Shown here piece after piece: positions 12,001-24,103 of a stretch of DNA of 64,000 bases. How positions within the stretch are numbered: position 1 is the stretch's first letter; each line of letters opens with the position of its first letter. The notes under the pieces are model-generated. The model was not told the origin of the DNA and made no database searches. It saw nothing but the letters and a program-made list of their open reading frames with translations. Both the position numbers and the translations under genes were made by a program. The stretch comes from Litomosoides sigmodontis. Lineage: Eukaryota; Nematoda; Chromadorea; Rhabditida; Onchocercidae. Location: NCBI GenBank assembly GCA_963070105.1, contig OY718807.1, positions 1-64,000 on the forward strand. The letters run 5' to 3'.

Positions 12001-15000
12001 TAAGCCTAAGCCTAAGCCTAAGCCTAAGCCTAAGCCTAAGCCTAAGCCTAAGCCTAAGCCTAAGCCTAAGCCTAAGCCTAAGCCTAAGCCTAAGCCTAAG
12101 CCTAAGCCTAAGCCTAAGCCTAAGCCTAAGCCTAAGCCTAAGCCTAAGCCTAAGCCTAAGCCTAAGCCTAAGCCTAAGCCTAAGCCTAAGCCTAAGCCTA
12201 AGCCTAAGCCTAAGCCTAAGCCTAAGCCTAAGCCTAAGCCTAAGCCTAAGCCTAAGCCTAAGCCTAAGCCTAAGCCTAAGCCTAAGCCTAAGCCTAAGCC
12301 TAAGCCTAAGCCTAAGCCTAAGCCTAAGCCTAAGCCTAAGCCTAAGCCTAAGCCTAAGCCTAAGCCTAAGCCTAAGCCTAAGCCTAAGCCTAAGCCTAAG
12401 CCTAAGCCTAAGCCTAAGCCTAAGCCTAAGCCTAAGCCTAAGCCTAAGCCTAAGCCTAAGCCTAAGCCTAAGCCTAAGCCTAAGCCTAAGCCTAAGCCTA
12501 AGCCTAAGCCTAAGCCTAAGCCTAAGCCTAAGCCTAAGCCTAAGCCTAAGCCTAAGCCTAAGCCTAAGCCTAAGCCTAAGCCTAAGCCTAAGCCTAAGCC
12601 TAAGCCTAAGCCTAAGCCTAAGCCTAAGCCTAAGCCTAAGCCTAAGCCTAAGCCTAAGCCTAAGCCTAAGCCTAAGCCTAAGCCTAAGCCTAAGCCTAAG
12701 CCTAAGCCTAAGCCTAAGCCTAAGCCTAAGCCTAAGCCTAAGCCTAAGCCTAAGCCTAAGCCTAAGCCTAAGCCTAAGCCTAAGCCTAAGCCTAAGCCTA
12801 AGCCTAAGCCTAAGCCTAAGCCTAAGCCTAAGCCTAAGCCTAAGCCTAAGCCTAAGCCTAAGCCTAAGCCTAAGCCTAAGCCTAAGCCTAAGCCTAAGCC
12901 TAAGCCTAAGCCTAAGCCTAAGCCTAAGCCTAAGCCTAAGCCTAAGCCTAAGCCTAAGCCTAAGCCTAAGCCTAAGCCTAAGCCTAAGCCTAAGCCTAAG
13001 CCTAAGCCTAAGCCTAAGCCTAAGCCTAAGCCTAAGCCTAAGCCTAAGCCTAAGCCTAAGCCTAAGCCTAAGCCTAAGCCTAAGCCTAAGCCTAAGCCTA
13101 AGCCTAAGCCTAAGCCTAAGCCTAAGCCTAAGCCTAAGCCTAAGCCTAAGCCTAAGCCTAAGCCTAAGCCTAAGCCTAAGCCTAAGCCTAAGCCTAAGCC
13201 TAAGCCTAAGCCTAAGCCTAAGCCTAAGCCTAAGCCTAAGCCTAAGCCTAAGCCTAAGCCTAAGCCTAAGCCTAAGCCTAAGCCTAAGCCTAAGCCTAAG
13301 CCTAAGCCTAAGCCTAAGCCTAAGCCTAAGCCTAAGCCTAAGCCTAAGCCTAAGCCTAAGCCTAAGCCTAAGCCTAAGCCTAAGCCTAAGCCTAAGCCTA
13401 AGCCTAAGCCTAAGCCTAAGCCTAAGCCTAAGCCTAAGCCTAAGCCTAAGCCTAAGCCTAAGCCTAAGCCTAAGCCTAAGCCTAAGCCTAAGCCTAAGCC
13501 TAAGCCTAAGCCTAAGCCTAAGCCTAAGCCTAAGCCTAAGCCTAAGCCTAAGCCTAAGCCTAAGCCTAAGCCTAAGCCTAAGCCTAAGCCTAAGCCTAAG
13601 CCTAAGCCTAAGCCTAAGCCTAAGCCTAAGCCTAAGCCTAAGCCTAAGCCTAAGCCTAAGCCTAAGCCTAAGCCTAAGCCTAAGCCTAAGCCTAAGCCTA
13701 AGCCTAAGCCTAAGCCTAAGCCTAAGCCTAAGCCTAAGCCTAAGCCTAAGCCTAAGCCTAAGCCTAAGCCTAAGCCTAAGCCTAAGCCTAAGCCTAAGCC
13801 TAAGCCTAAGCCTAAGCCTAAGCCTAAGCCTAAGCCTAAGCCTAAGCCTAAGCCTAAGCCTAAGCCTAAGCCTAAGCCTAAGCCTAAGCCTAAGCCTAAG
13901 CCTAAGCCTAAGCCTAAGCCTAAGCCTAAGCCTAAGCCTAAGCCTAAGCCTAAGCCTAAGCCTAAGCCTAAGCCTAAGCCTAAGCCTAAGCCTAAGCCTA
14001 AGCCTAAGCCTAAGCCTAAGCCTAAGCCTAAGCCTAAGCCTAAGCCTAAGCCTAAGCCTAAGCCTAAGCCTAAGCCTAAGCCTAAGCCTAAGCCTAAGCC
14101 TAAGCCTAAGCCTAAGCCTAAGCCTAAGCCTAAGCCTAAGCCTAAGCCTAAGCCTAAGCCTAAGCCTAAGCCTAAGCCTAAGCCTAAGCCTAAGCCTAAG
14201 CCTAAGCCTAAGCCTAAGCCTAAGCCTAAGCCTAAGCCTAAGCCTAAGCCTAAGCCTAAGCCTAAGCCTAAGCCTAAGCCTAAGCCTAAGCCTAAGCCTA
14301 AGCCTAAGCCTAAGCCTAAGCCTAAGCCTAAGCCTAAGCCTAAGCCTAAGCCTAAGCCTAAGCCTAAGCCTAAGCCTAAGCCTAAGCCTAAGCCTAAGCC
14401 TAAGCCTAAGCCTAAGCCTAAGCCTAAGCCTAAGCCTAAGCCTAAGCCTAAGCCTAAGCCTAAGCCTAAGCCTAAGCCTAAGCCTAAGCCTAAGCCTAAG
14501 CCTAAGCCTAAGCCTAAGCCTAAGCCTAAGCCTAAGCCTAAGCCTAAGCCTAAGCCTAAGCCTAAGCCTAAGCCTAAGCCTAAGCCTAAGCCTAAGCCTA
14601 AGCCTAAGCCTAAGCCTAAGCCTAAGCCTAAGCCTAAGCCTAAGCCTAAGCCTAAGCCTAAGCCTAAGCCTAAGCCTAAGCCTAAGCCTAAGCCTAAGCC
14701 TAAGCCTAAGCCTAAGCCTAAGCCTAAGCCTAAGCCTAAGCCTAAGCCTAAGCCTAAGCCTAAGCCTAAGCCTAAGCCTAAGCCTAAGCCTAAGCCTAAG
14801 CCTAAGCCTAAGCCTAAGCCTAAGCCTAAGCCTAAGCCTAAGCCTAAGCCTAAGCCTAAGCCTAAGCCTAAGCCTAAGCCTAAGCCTAAGCCTAAGCCTA
14901 AGCCTAAGCCTAAGCCTAAGCCTAAGCCTAAGCCTAAGCCTAAGCCTAAGCCTAAGCCTAAGCCTAAGCCTAAGCCTAAGCCTAAGCCTAAGCCTAAGCC

Positions 15001-18000
15001 TAAGCCTAAGCCTAAGCCTAAGCCTAAGCCTAAGCCTAAGCCTAAGCCTAAGCCTAAGCCTAAGCCTAAGCCTAAGCCTAAGCCTAAGCCTAAGCCTAAG
15101 CCTAAGCCTAAGCCTAAGCCTAAGCCTAAGCCTAAGCCTAAGCCTAAGCCTAAGCCTAAGCCTAAGCCTAAGCCTAAGCCTAAGCCTAAGCCTAAGCCTA
15201 AGCCTAAGCCTAAGCCTAAGCCTAAGCCTAAGCCTAAGCCTAAGCCTAAGCCTAAGCCTAAGCCTAAGCCTAAGCCTAAGCCTAAGCCTAAGCCTAAGCC
15301 TAAGCCTAAGCCTAAGCCTAAGCCTAAGCCTAAGCCTAAGCCTAAGCCTAAGCCTAAGCCTAAGCCTAAGCCTAAGCCTAAGCCTAAGCCTAAGCCTAAG
15401 CCTAAGCCTAAGCCTAAGCCTAAGCCTAAGCCTAAGCCTAAGCCTAAGCCTAAGCCTAAGCCTAAGCCTAAGCCTAAGCCTAAGCCTAAGCCTAAGCCTA
15501 AGCCTAAGCCTAAGCCTAAGCCTAAGCCTAAGCCTAAGCCTAAGCCTAAGCCTAAGCCTAAGCCTAAGCCTAAGCCTAAGCCTAAGCCTAAGCCTAAGCC
15601 TAAGCCTAAGCCTAAGCCTAAGCCTAAGCCTAAGCCTAAGCCTAAGCCTAAGCCTAAGCCTAAGCCTAAGCCTAAGCCTAAGCCTAAGCCTAAGCCTAAG
15701 CCTAAGCCTAAGCCTAAGCCTAAGCCTAAGCCTAAGCCTAAGCCTAAGCCTAAGCCTAAGCCTAAGCCTAAGCCTAAGCCTAAGCCTAAGCCTAAGCCTA
15801 AGCCTAAGCCTAAGCCTAAGCCTAAGCCTAAGCCTAAGCCTAAGCCTAAGCCTAAGCCTAAGCCTAAGCCTAAGCCTAAGCCTAAGCCTAAGCCTAAGCC
15901 TAAGCCTAAGCCTAAGCCTAAGCCTAAGCCTAAGCCTAAGCCTAAGCCTAAGCCTAAGCCTAAGCCTAAGCCTAAGCCTAAGCCTAAGCCTAAGCCTAAG
16001 CCTAAGCCTAAGCCTAAGCCTAAGCCTAAGCCTAAGCCTAAGCCTAAGCCTAAGCCTAAGCCTAAGCCTAAGCCTAAGCCTAAGCCTAAGCCTAAGCCTA
16101 AGCCTAAGCCTAAGCCTAAGCCTAAGCCTAAGCCTAAGCCTAAGCCTAAGCCTAAGCCTAAGCCTAAGCCTAAGCCTAAGCCTAAGCCTAAGCCTAAGCC
16201 TAAGCCTAAGCCTAAGCCTAAGCCTAAGCCTAAGCCTAAGCCTAAGCCTAAGCCTAAGCCTAAGCCTAAGCCTAAGCCTAAGCCTAAGCCTAAGCCTAAG
16301 CCTAAGCCTAAGCCTAAGCCTAAGCCTAAGCCTAAGCCTAAGCCTAAGCCTAAGCCTAAGCCTAAGCCTAAGCCTAAGCCTAAGCCTAAGCCTAAGCCTA
16401 AGCCTAAGCCTAAGCCTAAGCCTAAGCCTAAGCCTAAGCCTAAGCCTAAGCCTAAGCCTAAGCCTAAGCCTAAGCCTAAGCCTAAGCCTAAGCCTAAGCC
16501 TAAGCCTAAGCCTAAGCCTAAGCCTAAGCCTAAGCCTAAGCCTAAGCCTAAGCCTAAGCCTAAGCCTAAGCCTAAGCCTAAGCCTAAGCCTAAGCCTAAG
16601 CCTAAGCCTAAGCCTAAGCCTAAGCCTAAGCCTAAGCCTAAGCCTAAGCCTAAGCCTAAGCCTAAGCCTAAGCCTAAGCCTAAGCCTAAGCCTAAGCCTA
16701 AGCCTAAGCCTAAGCCTAAGCCTAAGCCTAAGCCTAAGCCTAAGCCTAAGCCTAAGCCTAAGCCTAAGCCTAAGCCTAAGCCTAAGCCTAAGCCTAAGCC
16801 TAAGCCTAAGCCTAAGCCTAAGCCTAAGCCTAAGCCTAAGCCTAAGCCTAAGCCTAAGCCTAAGCCTAAGCCTAAGCCTAAGCCTAAGCCTAAGCCTAAG
16901 CCTAAGCCTAAGCCTAAGCCTAAGCCTAAGCCTAAGCCTAAGCCTAAGCCTAAGCCTAAGCCTAAGCCTAAGCCTAAGCCTAAGCCTAAGCCTAAGCCTA
17001 AGCCTAAGCCTAAGCCTAAGCCTAAGCCTAAGCCTAAGCCTAAGCCTAAGCCTAAGCCTAAGCCTAAGCCTAAGCCTAAGCCTAAGCCTAAGCCTAAGCC
17101 TAAGCCTAAGCCTAAGCCTAAGCCTAAGCCTAAGCCTAAGCCTAAGCCTAAGCCTAAGCCTAAGCCTAAGCCTAAGCCTAAGCCTAAGCCTAAGCCTAAG
17201 CCTAAGCCTAAGCCTAAGCCTAAGCCTAAGCCTAAGCCTAAGCCTAAGCCTAAGCCTAAGCCTAAGCCTAAGCCTAAGCCTAAGCCTAAGCCTAAGCCTA
17301 AGCCTAAGCCTAAGCCTAAGCCTAAGCCTAAGCCTAAGCCTAAGCCTAAGCCTAAGCCTAAGCCTAAGCCTAAGCCTAAGCCTAAGCCTAAGCCTAAGCC
17401 TAAGCCTAAGCCTAAGCCTAAGCCTAAGCCTAAGCCTAAGCCTAAGCCTAAGCCTAAGCCTAAGCCTAAGCCTAAGCCTAAGCCTAAGCCTAAGCCTAAG
17501 CCTAAGCCTAAGCCTAAGCCTAAGCCTAAGCCTAAGCCTAAGCCTAAGCCTAAGCCTAAGCCTAAGCCTAAGCCTAAGCCTAAGCCTAAGCCTAAGCCTA
17601 AGCCTAAGCCTAAGCCTAAGCCTAAGCCTAAGCCTAAGCCTAAGCCTAAGCCTAAGCCTAAGCCTAAGCCTAAGCCTAAGCCTAAGCCTAAGCCTAAGCC
17701 TAAGCCTAAGCCTAAGCCTAAGCCTAAGCCTAAGCCTAAGCCTAAGCCTAAGCCTAAGCCTAAGCCTAAGCCTAAGCCTAAGCCTAAGCCTAAGCCTAAG
17801 CCTAAGCCTAAGCCTAAGCCTAAGCCTAAGCCTAAGCCTAAGCCTAAGCCTAAGCCTAAGCCTAAGCCTAAGCCTAAGCCTAAGCCTAAGCCTAAGCCTA
17901 AGCCTAAGCCTAAGCCTAAGCCTAAGCCTAAGCCTAAGCCTAAGCCTAAGCCTAAGCCTAAGCCTAAGCCTAAGCCTAAGCCTAAGCCTAAGCCTAAGCC

Positions 18001-21000
18001 TAAGCCTAAGCCTAAGCCTAAGCCTAAGCCTAAGCCTAAGCCTAAGCCTAAGCCTAAGCCTAAGCCTAAGCCTAAGCCTAAGCCTAAGCCTAAGCCTAAG
18101 CCTAAGCCTAAGCCTAAGCCTAAGCCTAAGCCTAAGCCTAAGCCTAAGCCTAAGCCTAAGCCTAAGCCTAAGCCTAAGCCTAAGCCTAAGCCTAAGCCTA
18201 AGCCTAAGCCTAAGCCTAAGCCTAAGCCTAAGCCTAAGCCTAAGCCTAAGCCTAAGCCTAAGCCTAAGCCTAAGCCTAAGCCTAAGCCTAAGCCTAAGCC
18301 TAAGCCTAAGCCTAAGCCTAAGCCTAAGCCTAAGCCTAAGCCTAAGCCTAAGCCTAAGCCTAAGCCTAAGCCTAAGCCTAAGCCTAAGCCTAAGCCTAAG
18401 CCTAAGCCTAAGCCTAAGCCTAAGCCTAAGCCTAAGCCTAAGCCTAAGCCTAAGCCTAAGCCTAAGCCTAAGCCTAAGCCTAAGCCTAAGCCTAAGCCTA
18501 AGCCTAAGCCTAAGCCTAAGCCTAAGCCTAAGCCTAAGCCTAAGCCTAAGCCTAAGCCTAAGCCTAAGCCTAAGCCTAAGCCTAAGCCTAAGCCTAAGCC
18601 TAAGCCTAAGCCTAAGCCTAAGCCTAAGCCTAAGCCTAAGCCTAAGCCTAAGCCTAAGCCTAAGCCTAAGCCTAAGCCTAAGCCTAAGCCTAAGCCTAAG
18701 CCTAAGCCTAAGCCTAAGCCTAAGCCTAAGCCTAAGCCTAAGCCTAAGCCTAAGCCTAAGCCTAAGCCTAAGCCTAAGCCTAAGCCTAAGCCTAAGCCTA
18801 AGCCTAAGCCTAAGCCTAAGCCTAAGCCTAAGCCTAAGCCTAAGCCTAAGCCTAAGCCTAAGCCTAAGCCTAAGCCTAAGCCTAAGCCTAAGCCTAAGCC
18901 TAAGCCTAAGCCTAAGCCTAAGCCTAAGCCTAAGCCTAAGCCTAAGCCTAAGCCTAAGCCTAAGCCTAAGCCTAAGCCTAAGCCTAAGCCTAAGCCTAAG
19001 CCTAAGCCTAAGCCTAAGCCTAAGCCTAAGCCTAAGCCTAAGCCTAAGCCTAAGCCTAAGCCTAAGCCTAAGCCTAAGCCTAAGCCTAAGCCTAAGCCTA
19101 AGCCTAAGCCTAAGCCTAAGCCTAAGCCTAAGCCTAAGCCTAAGCCTAAGCCTAAGCCTAAGCCTAAGCCTAAGCCTAAGCCTAAGCCTAAGCCTAAGCC
19201 TAAGCCTAAGCCTAAGCCTAAGCCTAAGCCTAAGCCTAAGCCTAAGCCTAAGCCTAAGCCTAAGCCTAAGCCTAAGCCTAAGCCTAAGCCTAAGCCTAAG
19301 CCTAAGCCTAAGCCTAAGCCTAAGCCTAAGCCTAAGCCTAAGCCTAAGCCTAAGCCTAAGCCTAAGCCTAAGCCTAAGCCTAAGCCTAAGCCTAAGCCTA
19401 AGCCTAAGCCTAAGCCTAAGCCTAAGCCTAAGCCTAAGCCTAAGCCTAAGCCTAAGCCTAAGCCTAAGCCTAAGCCTAAGCCTAAGCCTAAGCCTAAGCC
19501 TAAGCCTAAGCCTAAGCCTAAGCCTAAGCCTAAGCCTAAGCCTAAGCCTAAGCCTAAGCCTAAGCCTAAGCCTAAGCCTAAGCCTAAGCCTAAGCCTAAG
19601 CCTAAGCCTAAGCCTAAGCCTAAGCCTAAGCCTAAGCCTAAGCCTAAGCCTAAGCCTAAGCCTAAGCCTAAGCCTAAGCCTAAGCCTAAGCCTAAGCCTA
19701 AGCCTAAGCCTAAGCCTAAGCCTAAGCCTAAGCCTAAGCCTAAGCCTAAGCCTAAGCCTAAGCCTAAGCCTAAGCCTAAGCCTAAGCCTAAGCCTAAGCC
19801 TAAGCCTAAGCCTAAGCCTAAGCCTAAGCCTAAGCCTAAGCCTAAGCCTAAGCCTAAGCCTAAGCCTAAGCCTAAGCCTAAGCCTAAGCCTAAGCCTAAG
19901 CCTAAGCCTAAGCCTAAGCCTAAGCCTAAGCCTAAGCCTAAGCCTAAGCCTAAGCCTAAGCCTAAGCCTAAGCCTAAGCCTAAGCCTAAGCCTAAGCCTA
20001 AGCCTAAGCCTAAGCCTAAGCCTAAGCCTAAGCCTAAGCCTAAGCCTAAGCCTAAGCCTAAGCCTAAGCCTAAGCCTAAGCCTAAGCCTAAGCCTAAGCC
20101 TAAGCCTAAGCCTAAGCCTAAGCCTAAGCCTAAGCCTAAGCCTAAGCCTAAGCCTAAGCCTAAGCCTAAGCCTAAGCCTAAGCCTAAGCCTAAGCCTAAG
20201 CCTAAGCCTAAGCCTAAGCCTAAGCCTAAGCCTAAGCCTAAGCCTAAGCCTAAGCCTAAGCCTAAGCCTAAGCCTAAGCCTAAGCCTAAGCCTAAGCCTA
20301 AGCCTAAGCCTAAGCCTAAGCCTAAGCCTAAGCCTAAGCCTAAGCCTAAGCCTAAGCCTAAGCCTAAGCCTAAGCCTAAGCCTAAGCCTAAGCCTAAGCC
20401 TAAGCCTAAGCCTAAGCCTAAGCCTAAGCCTAAGCCTAAGCCTAAGCCTAAGCCTAAGCCTAAGCCTAAGCCTAAGCCTAAGCCTAAGCCTAAGCCTAAG
20501 CCTAAGCCTAAGCCTAAGCCTAAGCCTAAGCCTAAGCCTAAGCCTAAGCCTAAGCCTAAGCCTAAGCCTAAGCCTAAGCCTAAGCCTAAGCCTAAGCCTA
20601 AGCCTAAGCCTAAGCCTAAGCCTAAGCCTAAGCCTAAGCCTAAGCCTAAGCCTAAGCCTAAGCCTAAGCCTAAGCCTAAGCCTAAGCCTAAGCCTAAGCC
20701 TAAGCCTAAGCCTAAGCCTAAGCCTAAGCCTAAGCCTAAGCCTAAGCCTAAGCCTAAGCCTAAGCCTAAGCCTAAGCCTAAGCCTAAGCCTAAGCCTAAG
20801 CCTAAGCCTAAGCCTAAGCCTAAGCCTAAGCCTAAGCCTAAGCCTAAGCCTAAGCCTAAGCCTAAGCCTAAGCCTAAGCCTAAGCCTAAGCCTAAGCCTA
20901 AGCCTAAGCCTAAGCCTAAGCCTAAGCCTAAGCCTAAGCCTAAGCCTAAGCCTAAGCCTAAGCCTAAGCCTAAGCCTAAGCCTAAGCCTAAGCCTAAGCC

Positions 21001-21366
21001 TAAGCCTAAGCCTAAGCCTAAGCCTAAGCCTAAGCCTAAGCCTAAGCCTAAGCCTAAGCCTAAGCCTAAGCCTAAGCCTAAGCCTAAGCCTAAGCCTAAG
21101 CCTAAGCCTAAGCCTAAGCCTAAGCCTAAGCCTAAGCCTAAGCCTAAGCCTAAGCCTAAGCCTAAGCCTAAGCCTAAGCCTAAGCCTAAGCCTAAGCCTA
21201 AGCCTAAGCCTAAGCCTAAGCCTAAGCCTAAGCCTAAGCCTAAGCCTAAGCCTAAGCCTAAGCCTAAGCCTAAGCCTAAGCCTAAGCCTAAGCCTAAGCC
21301 TAAGCCTAAGCCTAAGCCTAAGCCTAAGCCTAAGCCTAAGCCTAAGCCTAAGCCTAAGCCTAAGCC
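1..21366. repeat. Telomeric repeat array, (CCTAAG)n = (TTAGGC)n
   Basis: The array begins at base 1 and ends where TAAGCC gives way to ATATAACCGCC. TTAGGC is the established nematode telomere repeat, and the G-rich strand runs towards base 1, so base 1 is the physical chromosome end side. From about 9,397 to 21,366 the six-base phase never changes, which is nearly 2,000 perfect units. Before that, about 35 units have lost one C (CTAAG instead of CCTAAG), and a few have an extra or changed base (near 626, 718, 938, 1,655, 3,336, 4,940, 9,031). The very long reading frames across the array, which encode Leu-Arg dipeptides, are repeat artefacts. No gene or inserted element is visible inside it. 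Confidence 0.98.
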
Positions 21367-22269
21367 ATATAACCGCCGACAGAATCAATCGGGGAGATGA
21401 TGCACGCGCTCTGCGCTCTCGAACAGCCACATCAGCTGGCAACAAGTAAGCAGCGTGACCATGACGATGACCACTGCCACTGCTACCACTACCTCAGTGA
21501 TAATTGAATTTCTCGCTTCAAAATTCGCTTCACCATTGTAGCAAACAGTAGCGTAGCATCGCCACACTACCACTGTCACTTGTTGCCCTGTTGCGCCGTG
21601 TGCAGTTCGTCCATTCATCATCAATCCAAATTTCTCGCTTTTTTCTCCACCAAAAGTTCAATCCATTCTTTCGCTTATCAACAACAAAACTTCACTTTGC
21701 GAAATTTTTCACCTCTCAAGCTTAAAACATCATAGAACTTCACACATATACAACGGAGCATCCCACCACTCTTTCTTCGAATGTCACATCTCGCCAGAGA
21801 CATTTCGTGATCCTAACACAGTGTACACGTGTGTCGTCATCACTGTTAGAATCACTCGAATTTTTTAGATTGCACGCCTGCTGAAACTTTCATTTCACGA
21901 GACAATCCATTGCTCAAGTTAGTGAAAACTTCAAATTTCAATTTCAAATTTCAATTTAAATTTTCCACTAACAATACATCTACTTGAACCTCTCTATTAA
22001 CGTCACAGCATTTCACATTTAAAATTTTAATTTAAAACTAATTGAAATTTTAACTTATTTTTAAATTTCGATTTATTTCCCATTTCTCCATTTTGCATAT
22101 TTTTATCGAACTTTCTCTCTTTCTCTCTCTTCTATTTTCCATTACTTAACACTAAATGCTAATTTTTGGTGTTTTTTCGTGAAATTTCAACATTTTTTTT
22201 CAAATTTTACGTTTTTTTAAATTTTACAAAAAAGCATCGCTATTATTAAATTCTATGCTCTTTTGCTTA

Positions 22270-22814
22270 TCTTTTTAAGGAATAATTATGATGATAGCGA
22301 TAGTAATAGTGATAGTGATAACTTATCACTATCATCATTATCATCATCATTATCATTATTATTATTATTGTCATTGTTATTGTTATTGATTTGTAGTTTT
22401 TGCTGGAAAAGAAAAAAAGGGATGTATGTGTATATACATGTATATACATATGTATATGTATGAATATATACATTGTAAGAAATAATATAACAGATGGATA
22501 GATCGAAAGATAGACAGAGACAGTGTGGGTACGTCTGTAGTAATGCAACCTCCCTCTCTCTCCCGCTTTCTTTCCTTATATGAGAGAGAGGATGGAAAAT
22601 AACGAGCATCGTTAAATAGAGAGAAAAAAATAAGAAAAAAATAAGAGGAAAAAAGAGAGAAAGAGAAGTGAGTGAAAAAAGGAAAAAAAGCGTGGGAAAA
22701 TGAAAAGAATAGGAGTAAAGTAAATGCATGCGTATGAAAAAAAATCTCTGTACATAAATGCTAGAGGTCTGTATGTGTGTGTGTGTATGTGTGTATGTAT
22801 GTATGTGCGTATGT

Positions 22815-22888
<74 letters not shown>

Positions 22889-22995
22889 TACACACATACA
22901 CTGATTTGAATAATAGTGGAAATTGTAGCAGTAGAAGCAGTAGTAGGCATATTATTTTCTGGTATATAAGTGATTGCAACATAGTGTAGTTAGTG
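22270..22995 (+). repeat. Subtelomeric duplication, copy A
   Basis: Ordered landmarks recur in direct orientation in copy B about 0.9 kb further on: an ATGATGATAG-type tract, a purine-rich GAGAGAAAAAA stretch, AAGTGAGTGA, GTAAAGTAAATG, TCTCTGTACA, a TG tract, TAGTAG triplets, TTATTTTCTGGTATATAAG and a TTGCAACATAG box. Shared order over hundreds of bases argues for a real but diverged duplication rather than independent low-complexity sequence. Confidence 0.7.
22771..22887. repeat. (TG)n microsatellite, ~115 bp
   Basis: An imperfect TG/TATG tract passes into about 67 bases of pure (TG)n. It sits inside copy A of the subtelomeric duplication. Copy B carries a much shorter TG tract at the matching place (about 23,695-23,711), so the tract has expanded or contracted since duplication. 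Confidence 0.95.
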
Positions 22996-23459
22996 CTTTC
23001 TACTACTGCTTTGGACAGTGAAAGTGACCAGTAGCAAAACGCCATTTCCACCAACCACCGGTCGCCTCCTCTCAAGAAGTTTGGCTCGCATACTTTTCGC
23101 TTCATTCGTATTTCATTGAAATTTTCAGTTAATCCGAATTGATTGTAAAATTCTCAAGCTTTTGCATCTCTCCTCCTCTCCTATCCATCAGGGTGTTATT
23201 GCTCTTGAAGTTGTACCCAACCTAATAGGATACTAACGCGGAGATGTTACTTTTTTTTCCTTTATACGTTTTTATGATAGCCTTATCTTCTTTCTCTCCC
23301 CCTCCCTGTTTTGCTTTTGCATTAATTTAACACCAAATATTAATTGTGTTTGAAATTTCAAAAATTATTATCGTTGTTTTTTTCCCATTAAATGCATCCC
23401 AGTTATCTCATTTTAATTTCAGAATTAAAAACAAAACAAAACGATTAGGCGTATTTTTG

Positions 23460-23945
23460 GGATGGTTGCATTATTGATGACGATGATGATGATGATGAGG
23501 ATTAGTAATGAATAATGATAATGATAATTTATTATTATTGAGAGTACATGGTTAAACAGAGAGGAAAAAAAGAGAAGGGGAAGTGAGTGAGAAAAGAAAA
23601 AAAGTGTGAGAAAAAGAAAGGAATGGGGAGGAGAAGTAAAGTAAATGAATGCATGCATATGGAAAAAAAATTCTCTGTACACAAATGCTTGAGGTGTGTG
23701 TGTGTGTGTGTTTCATGCAGACTGAAATGCATGAATAGTAGTAGTAGTGGTAGTAGGAGCAACGCGCACTTATTTTCTAGCATGTAAGGACGCATAGTGT
23801 TGCCGCTGCGCTGCGGGTGCAGCTGCTGCTGCATATGTTTATTTTCTAGTATATAAGTGGTAGTAATTTATCGTTGCTTTGTAAGCAAATTTATCGTTGC
23901 ATTGTCTGTGTGGAATTGCGACATAGAGACGTTAGTTATAATCAC
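23460..23945 (+). repeat. Subtelomeric duplication, copy B
   Basis: This is the direct-repeat partner of copy A. It has AAGTGAGTGAGAAAAG, GTAAAGTAAATGAATG, TTCTCTGTACACAAATGCT, a TG tract, AGTAGTAGTAG triplets, two TTATTTTCTAG boxes (about 23,771 and 23,840) and TTGCGACATAGAGACG. The TTATTTTCTAG(T/C)AT box followed by AAG occurs twice here and once in copy A, so part of the unit may itself have been duplicated. Confidence 0.65.
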
Positions 23946-24103
23946 TCAGATGGTAGCCTCGCGCCATTGGCCGATCGGCCAACCACGTGAACAAACGTCG
24001 TGTTTAATAGTAAATTGTTCAACGGAAAATTTGTTCTGTTGTTTAAACCTTGTTTAATAGCAAATTCTCCATTCCTTCATATGCATCTTGCAAAAAGTTG
24101 CAT

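Larger units (their letters stand above)
21367..24103. other. Subtelomeric AT-rich region, no supported gene
   Basis: Between the telomere and the presenilin gene I see no convincing coding exon. The short reading frames are low-complexity (poly-Thr/His from TG repeats, poly-Ile from ATT/ATC repeats). The stretch holds AT-rich sequence with A and T runs (21,900-22,260), ATC/ATT triplet-like tracts (22,280-22,390 and 23,465-23,540), a TG microsatellite, purine-rich tracts, and two diverged copies of the same segment. No telomere-like interstitial repeats were seen. Confidence 0.7.

Noticed and set aside
9296..21445. 4,049-codon minus-strand reading frame
   Set aside because: It is the telomere repeat read as Leu-Arg dipeptides because 6-mers keep one frame open; it is not a gene.
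22286..23105. Frames with His-Thr or Val-Cys runs in the subtelomere
   Set aside because: Translations of the TG microsatellite and purine tracts.
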